Below, piece after piece: positions 7,055 through 14,575 of a stretch of DNA of 25,746 nucleotides (its first letter is position 1; every line of letters begins with the position of its first letter). A model generated the notes under the pieces. The model made no database searches and was not told the origin of the DNA. It worked only from the letters and a program-made list of their open reading frames with translations. The stretch spans positions 1 through 25,746 of the forward strand of contig CAYFQB010000030.1 in the NCBI GenBank assembly GCA_964345225.1. The letters are read 5' to 3'. This DNA is from CAYFQB01 sp964345225. Its GTDB lineage: Bacteria > Nitrospirota > Thermodesulfovibrionia > Thermodesulfovibrionales > UBA6898. Both the position numbers and the translations under genes were made by a program.

Positions 7055-7960
7055 TTATTTGGTTTTCCAAGATTTTTTTAGATCCCTCAGTTGCCTAAAA
7101 ACAAATCGATCTATTAAGCGCCTTATTTCTTCCGAATCCTGGATTTCTGCACTTTTAGCGGTAGCGGTTCTACTGTAAATCCTCCCTCGGTATAACCCGG
7201 CCTCTTTACATTGTTTTGCCGCCATAATCGGCTGTTCATTTGCTGAAGGGACCTCTACAATAATAAAGTCCTTTCCATTTTCTCGAACTCCTCGAACTTT
7301 CACTGACACAACAGGAGACATGTATTTACTAAGTTTCTTGCTGAAGTTTGAAGTCCCCAAGCCAGCAAGCTGGTCTTTTTTCAGACCTCGCGAAACGAAT
7401 TTACCCGGCTTTACTTCATCAACGCCAACAATAATTATTCCTCCTCCATAGTTTGCCATTGCAATAATGTCTTTGGTAATACTGGCGCAGCCTTTTGCAG
7501 TAGACAAATCCAATTTTTTCTTATAGTCTAGAAACGGTTTTTCTGTACCCAAATTTATGAGTACCCTATCGGGATTAAGATCTGTATTAGTATTTAGGAG
7601 AAAATTTACATGGGCGATTAGCTGTTTATAATCATCAAATGGCTTCTGAAAGACACCTCGGGCACCAGCCCTGTAAAGATCAAGAGCTTTTTTATCATCT
7701 GCAACAGCCGAAATAACAATTACGGGGATAGTTCGAAGCGCCATATCGCTCTGAATTCTGTTTAGAAAATCAAAACCCGACTTGTGAGGACGAATAAGAT
7801 CGGTCGTGATTAAGTCAATACTGAATTTCTTGAGATAGGCAAATGCCTGTGCATTGGTCTCCGCTTCAAAGATATCAGCTGAAAATGAACGTTTCAAGAT
7901 TGCTTTAAGCACTTCACGGACAGATTTCACATCATCAATTATAAGAAAACGACGTTTCAT
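7055..7960 (-). CDS. Response regulator receiver fused to AlbA_2 (Schlafen-type) domain
   Basis: A 301-residue fusion. Residues 1-120 form a CheY-like receiver with the acidic pair Asp9-Asp10, phospho-acceptor Asp54 (ITTDL), Ser84 and Lys106 (FQKPF), so phosphorylation should be possible. Residues about 140-262 are an AlbA_2/Schlafen-type domain: FLDYKKKLDL, then SITKDIIAMANYGGGIIIVG, a strong match to the family signature of a putative nucleic-acid-binding domain. The usual C-terminal HATPase_c_4 part of the longer family is missing. The protein probably couples a phosphorelay signal to DNA or RNA binding; no histidine kinase is nearby. Its ATG overlaps the stop of an 18-codon leader frame (ATGA), and it has no ribosome site of its own. 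Confidence 0.85.
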   Translation of the reverse strand: MKRRFLIIDDVKSVREVLKAILKRSFSADIFEAETNAQAFAYLKKFSIDLITTDLIRPHKSGFDFLNRIQSDMALRTIPVIVISAVADDKKALDLYRAGARGVFQKPFDDYKQLIAHVNFLLNTNTDLNPDRVLINLGTEKPFLDYKKKLDLSTAKGCASITKDIIAMANYGGGIIIVGVDEVKPGKFVSRGLKKDQLAGLGTSNFSKKLSKYMSPVVSVKVRGVRENGKDFIIVEVPSANEQPIMAAKQCKEAGLYRGRIYSRTATAKSAEIQDSEEIRRLIDRFVFRQLRDLKKSWKTK

Positions 7961-8013
7961 GGCAACATTTTTAAAGGTGAAGAGAACGAAATAAAGACGG
8001 TTTTATTTTTCAT
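7957..8013 (-). CDS. Putative 18-aa leader peptide coupled to the receiver-AlbA_2 gene
   Basis: The frame MKNKTVFISFSSPLKMLP is preceded by AAGGAG with a 5-base spacer, the best ribosome site in this neighbourhood. Its TGA overlaps the ATG of the response regulator in the form ATGA. The downstream gene has no such site, so ribosomes finishing the leader could restart on it. No conservation data are available. It might be only a translation entry device, not a functional peptide. Confidence 0.45.
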   Translation of the reverse strand: MKNKTVFISFSSPLKMLP

Positions 8014-8195
8014 GCGTTCTCCTTTTCATGCCCAAAATGTAATTTACTTTGTTTATATCTGAACCCAGGTAGTATGTCTACCTATAAAATACCTAAATAA
8101 AATCTACAGTTTCTGTCAATTCCTGTCAATGAAGATTTTAGGAAATAAGTGCTGTGTGTGAGTTATCAGACTATCCTGTATGAGCACCATGCGCT

Positions 8196-8640
8196 ATTAG
8201 TCCTGAGGAGTTCGACTGAGGCTCACTCGAAGTCCCTGTCGAAGGGTTACTGCCTACTGCTTACTCCTTACTTTTTAATATGCCCTGCTCTGGCATATTT
8301 TGGGTTATCATTTTTTACTATAAAATTTTACATGTAAAATTTTACACGTAAAAACTATGTAGCACTTTTTCGCTATTTTCCGTTTTATTTTCAATACTTT
8401 ATTAACTAAATTTGTCTCATTTTTTAATAAAAAATTCATATATTTCTTTCATCTTCCGTTGTCTCAAATGCAATAAAATCCATAATAAATTCCTAATAAA
8501 CCCCTAATATTTTTCTAATAAAAATAAATAATAACTAATTCCCTTAAATACTACGTTTACGGGCAAAATTTTTTTGCAAAAATGTTAGCTTTTTCCTTAT
8601 GATGTAATTCTTAACTTCTGCACTATTGCGCTATTGTATT
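8196..8640. repeat. Dispersed repeat, copy B (longest)
   Basis: The first 320 bases match copy A and the last 105 bases (from 8520) match copy C, so B joins both. The tandem palindromes are at 8326-8339 (perfect) and 8340-8353 (one transition, acacgt), and the hairpin aatatgc/gcatatt with loop cctgctctg is kept. The copy lies between the leftward response-regulator gene and the rightward HEPN gene. Small frames inside it are not conserved in copy A. Confidence 0.8.
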
Positions 8641-8888
8641 TTTACATTGAAAATGTCATCCAAGAATAAGAGTTACCTACAAGTCCTTAGATTCGCTGAT
8701 TTGCAACTATTGAAGATTATTGTGTGTAATATGCGTAGCAGAGGAATTATCTAAATTTCTGGATATTATTACAAATGTAGTGACATCTAGTGAAACCACC
8801 CAATTTTTTGATTGCTAATAAGGCATAAAAATGATATTTTTTAGTCTTGAATATATAAAAGTACAGAAAAACTATATGAATACTTTTT
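8641..8888. other. Gene-free AT-rich stretch
   Basis: It lies between repeat copy B and the hairpins before the HEPN gene. I see no supported gene. A reverse-strand frame across 8747-9004 has no ribosome site and no recognisable motif. Confidence 0.5.
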
Positions 8889-8933
8889 GTCGAGGACTCA
8901 AAGTGTCCTTGACAACGCTGCTGATAGTCAGCA
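8889..8933. promoter_or_regulatory. Two tandem hairpins upstream of HEPN gene
   Basis: Hairpin 1: 8889-8897 with 8905-8913 (9 bp, one G-T pair, 7-base loop). Hairpin 2: 8919-8924 with 8928-8933 (tgctga/tcagca, 3-base loop). They end 51 bases before the HEPN start and directly touch the aaagga before a 13-codon leader frame. No T tract follows, so a role in translation control or mRNA structure is more likely than termination. Confidence 0.4.
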
Positions 8934-8940
8934 AAGGAAC

Positions 8941-8982
8941 ATGAATAAGGTCTGGCTACAATTAGGCACACTTGATTTATAA
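8941..8982 (+). other. Possible 13-aa leader frame before HEPN gene
   Basis: The frame MNKVWLQLGTLDL ends with TAA two bases before the HEPN ATG. AAAGGA at 8933-8938 lies only two bases before its start, closer than ideal. The HEPN gene itself has no visible ribosome site, which makes coupling conceivable. Weak on its own; listed because similar frames precede other genes here. Confidence 0.25.
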
Positions 8983-8984
8983 AT

Positions 8985-9914
8985 ATGTCTTTTTTAATAC
9001 ACATTTGCTTCGATAATAGCTCCCTCTTTGCAAGAAATGTTTATTATTTTGAATATAAGAATATACGTTTTAAATTAATACAAAATAATAGTTATAAAAG
9101 AAGTGATGTCCTATTAACGATTGTTTCACATAAAAATCGAGAAGAAGAAAAAGTTTACCTTATTGCATCTGAATATTTAAGTGCCCTATCATTTCGAAAT
9201 AATTCTCTGGTTAAAATGTGGAAATGCGGGGGAATAAGCGTTTCACACAATTTCGAACTAAGAAAAGCAAAATGTAGAGCGTTTGACTTTCATAGAACAC
9301 CTTTGGGTGGTTATTACATAGAAGGGGGTGATATCAATAAGATACCTGAAATTGAAAATGAAGAACAAAAAAACGCTTTAATACTTTTTAAAGAAGCCAA
9401 TAGCTCAAATAATATTTATTTATCATTCCTTTTCTATTGGCAAATTTTGGAAACCGCTGGAACAAATGCTGAAAAATGGGTAAATAAGGTCTTTAAAAAT
9501 AGTTTTAATGAAATTAGAGTTAACCAAAAAGATATTGATAACTTACAATTAAAAGGAAAGTCATTGGGAGAATATTTTAGAGATGATTGCAGGAATGCTA
9601 TAGCACATATAAAACGCAAGCGTAAAGGTAAAACAAGTATAAAGTTAGATAATTCAAAGGATAACTATAGAATAAATATCAGTACGCGTATAATAAAAGA
9701 ATTTGCCATAACATACATCTATAAGCAATTAAAATTAAACAAAAGCATGTATTTAGTAAGATATAAGGGGAAAGGTTTTCCTTTATATGTAAAACAAGAA
9801 GAACTTAGACAAAAGCCATATAAAATAGCATACCCAAGAGAAAATGCTATTCAACTTCTAGGAAAACGTCGAAGATTAACATGGCATACGAAAAAAGACC
9901 CTTTTGGAATGTAA
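8985..9914 (+). CDS. MauJ-like / HEPN-domain protein (predicted RNase)
   Basis: A 309-residue protein resembling the MauJ-like group named after methylamine utilisation but found widely without that pathway. The C-terminal half is helical: SNNIYLSFLFYWQILE, then DDCRNAIAHIKRKRKG. RNAIAH (Arg203-x4-His208) is the R-x4-H active-site signature of HEPN RNases. This is followed by a DN..DN.RI segment. The N-terminal half is mixed alpha/beta and unassigned. No mau genes are present, so a defence or stress RNase role is more plausible than methylamine use. It stands alone, without an antitoxin-like partner. The start lacks a ribosome site but no better one exists. Low GC suggests transfer. Confidence 0.65.
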   Translation: MSFLIHICFDNSSLFARNVYYFEYKNIRFKLIQNNSYKRSDVLLTIVSHKNREEEKVYLIASEYLSALSFRNNSLVKMWKCGGISVSHNFELRKAKCRAFDFHRTPLGGYYIEGGDINKIPEIENEEQKNALILFKEANSSNNIYLSFLFYWQILETAGTNAEKWVNKVFKNSFNEIRVNQKDIDNLQLKGKSLGEYFRDDCRNAIAHIKRKRKGKTSIKLDNSKDNYRINISTRIIKEFAITYIYKQLKLNKSMYLVRYKGKGFPLYVKQEELRQKPYKIAYPRENAIQLLGKRRRLTWHTKKDPFGM

Positions 9915-10250
9915 CTAAACAAGTCGTTGTAATTGAAATGTAAGTTGTTTATTCTTGCTTTTACAAGCTATATAACAATGTAACAATGGTATCAGCTCCC
10001 CATGAAGTTAAAGCCACGGGGGCAGGCTCAACAATTTACTGAAGCTATAAAAATAATTCTATTGAATAGATTCTACAGATAACAAACCGGCTTGACATTC
10101 GACAGGGCTAATTCCCTGTCGATTTTTTTCAAAGTTGGTTGCCCCAGCGGTTTGATGAGGCCGGAGACCACAAACTCACACGGTGAGGCAGTGCGAATCT
10201 TGCCATCTAGGATAGCTATATGAAAATTCACGATAGTTAGCAAAAAGTTC
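9915..10250. other. Intergenic stretch with terminator and GC-richer segment
   Basis: It holds the terminator at 10099-10129. The GC-richer 10131-10200 segment (ggttgccccagcggtttgat and following) matches nothing I know; an antisense frame spanning 10073-10318 also runs over the repressor promoter and is not supported as a gene. The approach to the repressor carries operator candidates listed separately. Confidence 0.5.
10099..10129 (+). terminator. Intrinsic terminator
   Basis: Perfect 9-bp stem tcgacaggg/ccctgtcga (10099-10107, 10114-10122), 6-base loop, then seven T. It lies 185 bases after the HEPN gene and before the repressor promoter, so it insulates the defence block from upstream transcription. 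Confidence 0.85.
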
Positions 10251-10282
10251 TTGACATCGGTAATAATATAAACTATAGTTAG
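10232..10282. promoter_or_regulatory. Candidate repressor operators (direct repeat)
   Basis: The word gatagttag (10232-10240) recurs as tatagttag (10274-10282) 42 bases downstream, close to four helical turns. The second copy overlaps the -10 box and transcription start of the repressor gene and contains the palindrome actatagt. This fits autoregulation by the adjacent XRE protein, as in lambda-type repressors. Inferred only from position and repetition. Confidence 0.35.
10251..10279 (+). promoter_or_regulatory. Consensus sigma-70-type promoter, apparently leaderless
   Basis: TTGACA at 10251-10256, a 17-base spacer, then TATAGT at 10274-10279. The expected start of transcription, about 7 bases on, falls on the repressor ATG at 10287, and no ribosome site precedes that ATG. 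A leaderless message like that of lambda cI from PRM is the simplest reading. Confidence 0.75.
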
Positions 10283-10286
10283 TATC

Positions 10287-10916
10287 ATGTTTACCGTTGG
10301 AAAATATATAAAAGCCAAAAGAGATGAAAAGGGATGGTCGGCAAGAGAGGTAGCAAAAAGGGCTGGGATTTCTGACGGGCACGTACTGTATATAGAGAAT
10401 GAACAGCGAAAACCTACCTTTGAAATTGTTATGAAAATCCTTGGGGCCTTAAATGCAGATGTTCAGGAATTTTTACAAAATACAGGTCATTTAAATTCTT
10501 ATATTGGACCTATGCAAAATAAAAATTCAAAACTAATACCAGTAATTTCATGGGTAAGTGCGGGGATATGGACAGAAGTTTGTGACAATTTCCAGCCAGG
10601 TGATGCAGACGAATGGATCGAGTCTGACATAAAAGGACCGAACGTCTTTGCCCTAAGGGTAAAAGGCGACAGTATGGAGCCTGAGTTCAACGATGGAGAG
10701 ATCATAGTTGTTAATCCTCACATTGAATCAAAACCAGGTGATTTTGTGATCATTAAAAACAAAGAAAACGACGAAGCTACATTTAAACAACTGAAGAGAT
10801 ATGGTGACACCTCCATCCTACATCCCCTGAATCCTAAATATCCAGATATTGAGTTGAAGAAGAATTTTAAATATAGAATTGTGGGTAAGGTGGTTAAGAA
10901 GGAGAAGAGGTATTAG
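10287..10916 (+). CDS. XRE-family repressor with S24 (LexA-like) self-cleavage domain
   Basis: A 209-residue CI-type repressor. Residues 5-60 form an XRE helix-turn-helix (SAREVAKRAGISDGHVLYIE) that binds operator DNA. Residues 83-205 are an S24 peptidase domain: the Ala92-Gly93 scissile bond (WVSAGIW), the nucleophile Ser129 (KGDSMEPEF) and the general base Lys167 (EATFKQLK), so RecA-stimulated autocleavage is expected after DNA damage. It is transcribed from its own apparently leaderless promoter and lies 116 bases before the methyltransferase gene in the same direction. It may be a leftover prophage repressor or a damage-responsive regulator of the restriction block. No phage lytic genes are visible nearby, favouring a captured regulator. 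Confidence 0.9.
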   Translation: MFTVGKYIKAKRDEKGWSAREVAKRAGISDGHVLYIENEQRKPTFEIVMKILGALNADVQEFLQNTGHLNSYIGPMQNKNSKLIPVISWVSAGIWTEVCDNFQPGDADEWIESDIKGPNVFALRVKGDSMEPEFNDGEIIVVNPHIESKPGDFVIIKNKENDEATFKQLKRYGDTSILHPLNPKYPDIELKKNFKYRIVGKVVKKEKRY

Positions 10917-11032
10917 GTTTACGATAAGATTATATAGTTATTTCTTTTGAATATTTGAAAAAAAATATTAATTATTTCAATAAGCGTTGTATAATTTCAT
11001 TAAGCTTTGAAAACTAAGGGTGTAATTTAAAC

Positions 11033-12463
11033 ATGCCTACAGCTTCTTTAACAAAAATATTTAGTGAAAATTACTTAAGCGAAATTGCAAAACTCGATGA
11101 AGATTTATCACGCCACTTTAAAACCTGCGTAATGCTAGACAAGAATTTGACAAGACAATTAGTAAGCTTTCAAGCAAACAAAAAGCGAACTTCTTATAGA
11201 TGGTATAAATATAAAGAAGCATTTTCTGCTTCTCTAGTTGAATATTTTCTTGGAAAATACAGTATACCAAATGGAAAAATCTTAGATCCATTTGCTGGAG
11301 CAGGCACAGCCTTATTTGCTTCTTCAGAATGTGGTTATGATGCAGATGGTATAGAATTACTCCCTATCGGACAACAAATAATTAATAACCGGAAACTTGC
11401 TGTATTTGATATATCTAATGATGATATCTCAGTATTAAAATCATGGAGAAATAAGAAACCCTGGAAAAATTCTTCAAAAAAAGAACCTCTTAATACACTA
11501 AGGATTACAGAGGGTGCATATTCAAAAGAGACAGAAAAAAATATTGTCAAATACTTAGCTTGTATAAAAAATGAGAATAAGAATGTTTCCAAATTGCTGT
11601 TTTTTACTCTTCTTTGTGCTCTTGAATCAATAAGTTACACAAGAAAAGATGGGCAATATCTCAGATGGGACTACCGCTCTGGGAGAAGAAATGGGCATAA
11701 TGGTTTCAACAAAGGAATTATTTTAGACTTTGATAAAGCCATTACACAAAAGTTAGACGAGATAATACATGATTCAGTTATACAAAAAGATGGAATAGTT
11801 GATCTTTTTGGAGAACCTAAACTTAAGAAAGGCTTGATCAACCTTCTCCATGGTTCCTGTTTAGACATTCTCCCCACTATAAAATCGAGACAATATCAAA
11901 GTATCATAACTTCACCGCCTTATTGCAATCGTTATGACTACACAAGAACATACGCACTTGAGCTTGCACTATTAGGAATTTCTGAAGAGGAATTGAGTAA
12001 CATACGTCAACAGATGGTTAGTTGCACAGTGGAAAATAGAGAAAAAGAACTATTAGCAATAAATCGTAAATGGGATAGAGCTATTAGTATATGTAATAGG
12101 AATAAACTACTTCAGAAAATTTTAGAATATCTGGAATATAAAAAGAATATGCGAGAGTTAAATAACAATGGCATTCCGAGAATGGTTAGAGGATACTTCT
12201 ATGAGATGTCCTGCATAATTCAAGAATGTTCACGTGTATTAAAGAAAAATGGTTTTATGTTTATGGTAAATGACAATGTCAGGTATGCTGGTGCAAGCAT
12301 CTCTGTTGATTTCATTTTATCTTCGATTGCAGAAGAGCTTGGATTTAGAGTAGAAAATATTCTCATCCTGCCTCAAGGCAAAGGGAATAGTAGTCAACAA
12401 ATGGGTACACATGGTAGAGAGATTCTTAGGAAATGTGTTTATGTATGGAGAAAATCTGATTGA
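11033..12463 (+). CDS. DNA methyltransferase of AvaI/BsoBI-type system (probable N4-cytosine)
   Basis: A 476-residue modification enzyme protecting the predicted CYCGRG sites of the partner endonuclease. The AdoMet-binding motif I is KILDPFAGAGTA (DPFAGAGT at 85-92) and the catalytic motif IV is IITSPPYCNRYDY (TSPPY at 293-297). SPPY is typical of amino-methyltransferases, most often N4-cytosine; adenine-N6 cannot be excluded. About 200 residues lie between the two motifs and probably hold target recognition. The C-terminal core continues with LKKNGFMFMVNDNVR. The ATG has AAGGGT at 11016-11021, and TATAAT at 10990-10995 may be a -10 box beside the inverted pair tatttgaaa/tttcaata (10952-10982), possibly a control site. 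Its stop overlaps the start of the endonuclease gene. Confidence 0.85.
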   Translation: MPTASLTKIFSENYLSEIAKLDEDLSRHFKTCVMLDKNLTRQLVSFQANKKRTSYRWYKYKEAFSASLVEYFLGKYSIPNGKILDPFAGAGTALFASSECGYDADGIELLPIGQQIINNRKLAVFDISNDDISVLKSWRNKKPWKNSSKKEPLNTLRITEGAYSKETEKNIVKYLACIKNENKNVSKLLFFTLLCALESISYTRKDGQYLRWDYRSGRRNGHNGFNKGIILDFDKAITQKLDEIIHDSVIQKDGIVDLFGEPKLKKGLINLLHGSCLDILPTIKSRQYQSIITSPPYCNRYDYTRTYALELALLGISEEELSNIRQQMVSCTVENREKELLAINRKWDRAISICNRNKLLQKILEYLEYKKNMRELNNNGIPRMVRGYFYEMSCIIQECSRVLKKNGFMFMVNDNVRYAGASISVDFILSSIAEELGFRVENILILPQGKGNSSQQMGTHGREILRKCVYVWRKSD

Positions 12464-13431
12464 GTTCAAGAAGTTATAATGATCATTTAAAATCAAGCAA
12501 GTCATTGATTACCCCATATGAACAGACTCGAGCAGGATTTATTGCATTAGCTTTAGAGAAAAATAGAAAAGCTACCCCTCACGTCGAAGAAGCTAAGGCA
12601 TTGAAAGCATTGGTCTCAAGAATTTCCAAACCTAAAGACCTTCTAACTTTAACAAAACTGCGGCCTTCAATATTAACTGCAGCAGGGTTATCTGACAAAG
12701 CCACAAATCATCTAACAGAAGAAAACAAGACTGAGGCAATTAAGGGATTTATTGATAATTTTCTGGAACCTGCGGGTAAAGATTTTATCGATGAGCTTGT
12801 CTATCGTTTCTTACTAACTAAGGGTGATTCATTAGGTGGGAGCATGAGAAATTTGGCAGGTACTTTGGGTGAACGTAAATTCAGCAGAACTCTCATCTCA
12901 ACTTTATCGATTGAAGGAAAAGAATATTTATGGCTTCATTCAAAATCCAAGATGTGGATTCACAGCACAAAAGATGACGCTGATATAGAAATTCATCTTA
13001 AAGGATTAAGTTGGCAGTCACAAAGTGAATACAGAACTTTAATATATAACTTAACCGTTCCAATTGTTAAAAAGAACGTTGATTTAAGTTTATTTAAAGC
13101 TTCTCCTGAACATATGATCTTTGGTAAGAATAGGAATTCTTGTCATAACAAGCCAGAGTTGTATATTGCGTTAGGTGAACTAAAAGGAGGCATTGATCCA
13201 GCTGGTGCTGATGAACATTGGAAAACTGCAAATTCGGCATTAGACAGAATACGCAGGGCTTTTTCTTCAAAAAGATTAAAACCAAAGACATTTTTTATCG
13301 GTGCAGCTATTGAAAATTCAATGGCAGTAGAAATTTTCAATCAGCTAACATCTGGCTTAATGACTAACGCTGCAAATCTTACAGATGAGAACCAATTGGT
13401 ATCTGTTTGTAGATGGCTGATTAGTTTATAA
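12460..13431 (+). CDS. Type II restriction endonuclease, AvaI/BsoBI family (predicted CYCGRG)
   Basis: A 323-residue endonuclease predicted to cut at C/YCGRG. The segment GELKGGIDPAGADEHW places Glu240, Lys242 and His253 with the spacing and numbering I recall for the catalytic residues of BsoBI. The first acidic residue (Asp212 in BsoBI) is less clear and could be Asp208 or Glu217. DELVYRFLLTKGDSLGGSMR (111-130) also looks like the family. Translation likely starts at TTG 12460, sharing TTGA with the methyltransferase stop; such coupling and a weak start would keep endonuclease below methylase. There is no C-protein gene; the upstream S24 repressor might serve instead. One CTCGAG site lies at 12527-12532, inside its own codons 23-25. 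Confidence 0.9.
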   Translation: MSSRSYNDHLKSSKSLITPYEQTRAGFIALALEKNRKATPHVEEAKALKALVSRISKPKDLLTLTKLRPSILTAAGLSDKATNHLTEENKTEAIKGFIDNFLEPAGKDFIDELVYRFLLTKGDSLGGSMRNLAGTLGERKFSRTLISTLSIEGKEYLWLHSKSKMWIHSTKDDADIEIHLKGLSWQSQSEYRTLIYNLTVPIVKKNVDLSLFKASPEHMIFGKNRNSCHNKPELYIALGELKGGIDPAGADEHWKTANSALDRIRRAFSSKRLKPKTFFIGAAIENSMAVEIFNQLTSGLMTNAANLTDENQLVSVCRWLISL

Positions 13432-13438
13432 CACAGTT

Positions 13439-13477
13439 ATGTTGAAAAAATCCCAGTTAATAAGTATTAAGTTGTGA
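13439..13477 (+). other. Possible 12-aa leader frame before SIR2-like gene
   Basis: The frame MLKKSQLISIKL begins 8 bases after the endonuclease stop and ends with a TGA overlapping the GTG of the SIR2-like gene (GTGA). There is no clear ribosome site. It could pass ribosomes from the endonuclease gene to the SIR2-like gene, which has a GTG start and no good site of its own. May be chance. Confidence 0.25.
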
Positions 13478-14571
13478 AGAAAAAATTCCCCAGAGGCACA
13501 GCAAAAAAAATTGTGTATTTAATTGGTGCTGGAGCAACACAAGCCGAGGTATCTTATCAAGGTGGTGAGCCTGTCATTCTTTTGATGAAAGATTCAGAAG
13601 AATTAGGTAAACAAGGCGTTGCGACACGTGTTATAAAAAGAGCAAATATTGATAGAAAGTTCGGTATAAAAGAGGGAACAGATATTGAAAAATTAATAAG
13701 TTTACTCGCAGCTACAGGAATAGATGATTATATTGATCAAGCTGAAAAACTGAGGCAGTCATATTATGAAGAAATAATTGAAAGTTTAAATGAAGTACAA
13801 TTATTAAATAAATCTATCTTGGCCGTTAGTTTGTTGGAAATGCATAATAACAGATCTTTCAAGATGTTTGAACTGTTAAAAGGTATAATTAGCTTGAATC
13901 ATGACAATATTTTTCAAGTCGCTTCTCAAAAAGTATTTGGGAGCATTAATTTAGGATTTGAATTTGATTCAATCCACTTTAAAAAAAAGAGTGATAAAAA
14001 TAAACCCCCACTTATTTTACAGTTGCATGGTTCATTTAATTGGTTAAATGACCGTCCCATCAAAGTGATTAAATTAAATGTAAACAATGATTATAGAAGA
14101 GATATGCTTTGGATTCCTCCAAAGATTATAAAAGAAGCAAAAGATTATCCATATAATAAATTGATGGGTCTAGCATATGAATTGTTGGTAAACGAGTGCG
14201 ATGTTTTAAGAATTATAGGATGCTCATTAAGCCAAAATGATTGGAATTTAATATCTCTATTGTTTAATGCACAGTATAAGCAATATAAAAGCCGAAGAGA
14301 TAACTTTAAAATTGAATTGATAATGAGCAACAAAGCTAGCAAATTCATCGAAAAAGAATATTCTTACCTTAGGAACATTATTCCTATTACCGAAAGAAAA
14401 GATGGTATTTTCAAAGATGTTTTTGAAAAAGAAGATGACTTCCCTGTCAATTCTGAAGTTCGTAATCCATTCAAATATTGGCTAAAAAATAAAGTCAAAC
14501 ATCACATCAGCAAAAAACAATTTGATAGTAGAAATATTGGCAAAACATTAAAAATAATATTAGAGGCATAA
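13474..14571 (+). CDS. SIR2-like protein (predicted NADase effector)
   Basis: A 365-residue SIR2-like protein. The Rossmann glycine loop is VYLIGAGATQ (Gly18-Thr22), followed by DIEKLISLL (70-78), a recurring helix in bacterial SIR2-like proteins. ISLNHDNIF (Asn142, Asp144) stands where the NAD-binding ttNYD motif is expected, LQLHGSFNWL has His185 as the catalytic histidine, and LRIIGCSLSQNDW forms the final Rossmann segment. No Zn-ribbon Cys quartet is present, so it is not a classical deacetylase. Such proteins deplete NAD in anti-phage systems such as Thoeris, Dsr and SPARSA; the role here is inferred. Start is GTG. The downstream DUF262 gene follows after 4 bases, its ribosome site being inside this gene's last codons. 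Confidence 0.8.
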   Translation: MKKKFPRGTAKKIVYLIGAGATQAEVSYQGGEPVILLMKDSEELGKQGVATRVIKRANIDRKFGIKEGTDIEKLISLLAATGIDDYIDQAEKLRQSYYEEIIESLNEVQLLNKSILAVSLLEMHNNRSFKMFELLKGIISLNHDNIFQVASQKVFGSINLGFEFDSIHFKKKSDKNKPPLILQLHGSFNWLNDRPIKVIKLNVNNDYRRDMLWIPPKIIKEAKDYPYNKLMGLAYELLVNECDVLRIIGCSLSQNDWNLISLLFNAQYKQYKSRRDNFKIELIMSNKASKFIEKEYSYLRNIIPITERKDGIFKDVFEKEDDFPVNSEVRNPFKYWLKNKVKHHISKKQFDSRNIGKTLKIILEA

Positions 14572-14575
14572 TATC

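Noticed and set aside
4981..8230. gttcgact words at 4987 and 8210 as copies of the tRNA T-loop, that is, attachment sites
   Set aside because: Only gttcgact is shared with the tRNA (135-142); flanks belong to the dispersed repeat and no acceptor-stem sequence follows.
8149..8337. 62-codon forward frame
   Set aside because: It lies in repeat copy B, and the frame is not preserved in copy A.
8747..9004. 85-codon reverse frame
   Set aside because: It overlaps the HEPN gene start and has no ribosome site or recognisable motif.
10073..10382. Reverse frames over the repressor promoter
   Set aside because: They are antisense to a well-supported promoter and the start of the repressor gene; the translations show no domain.
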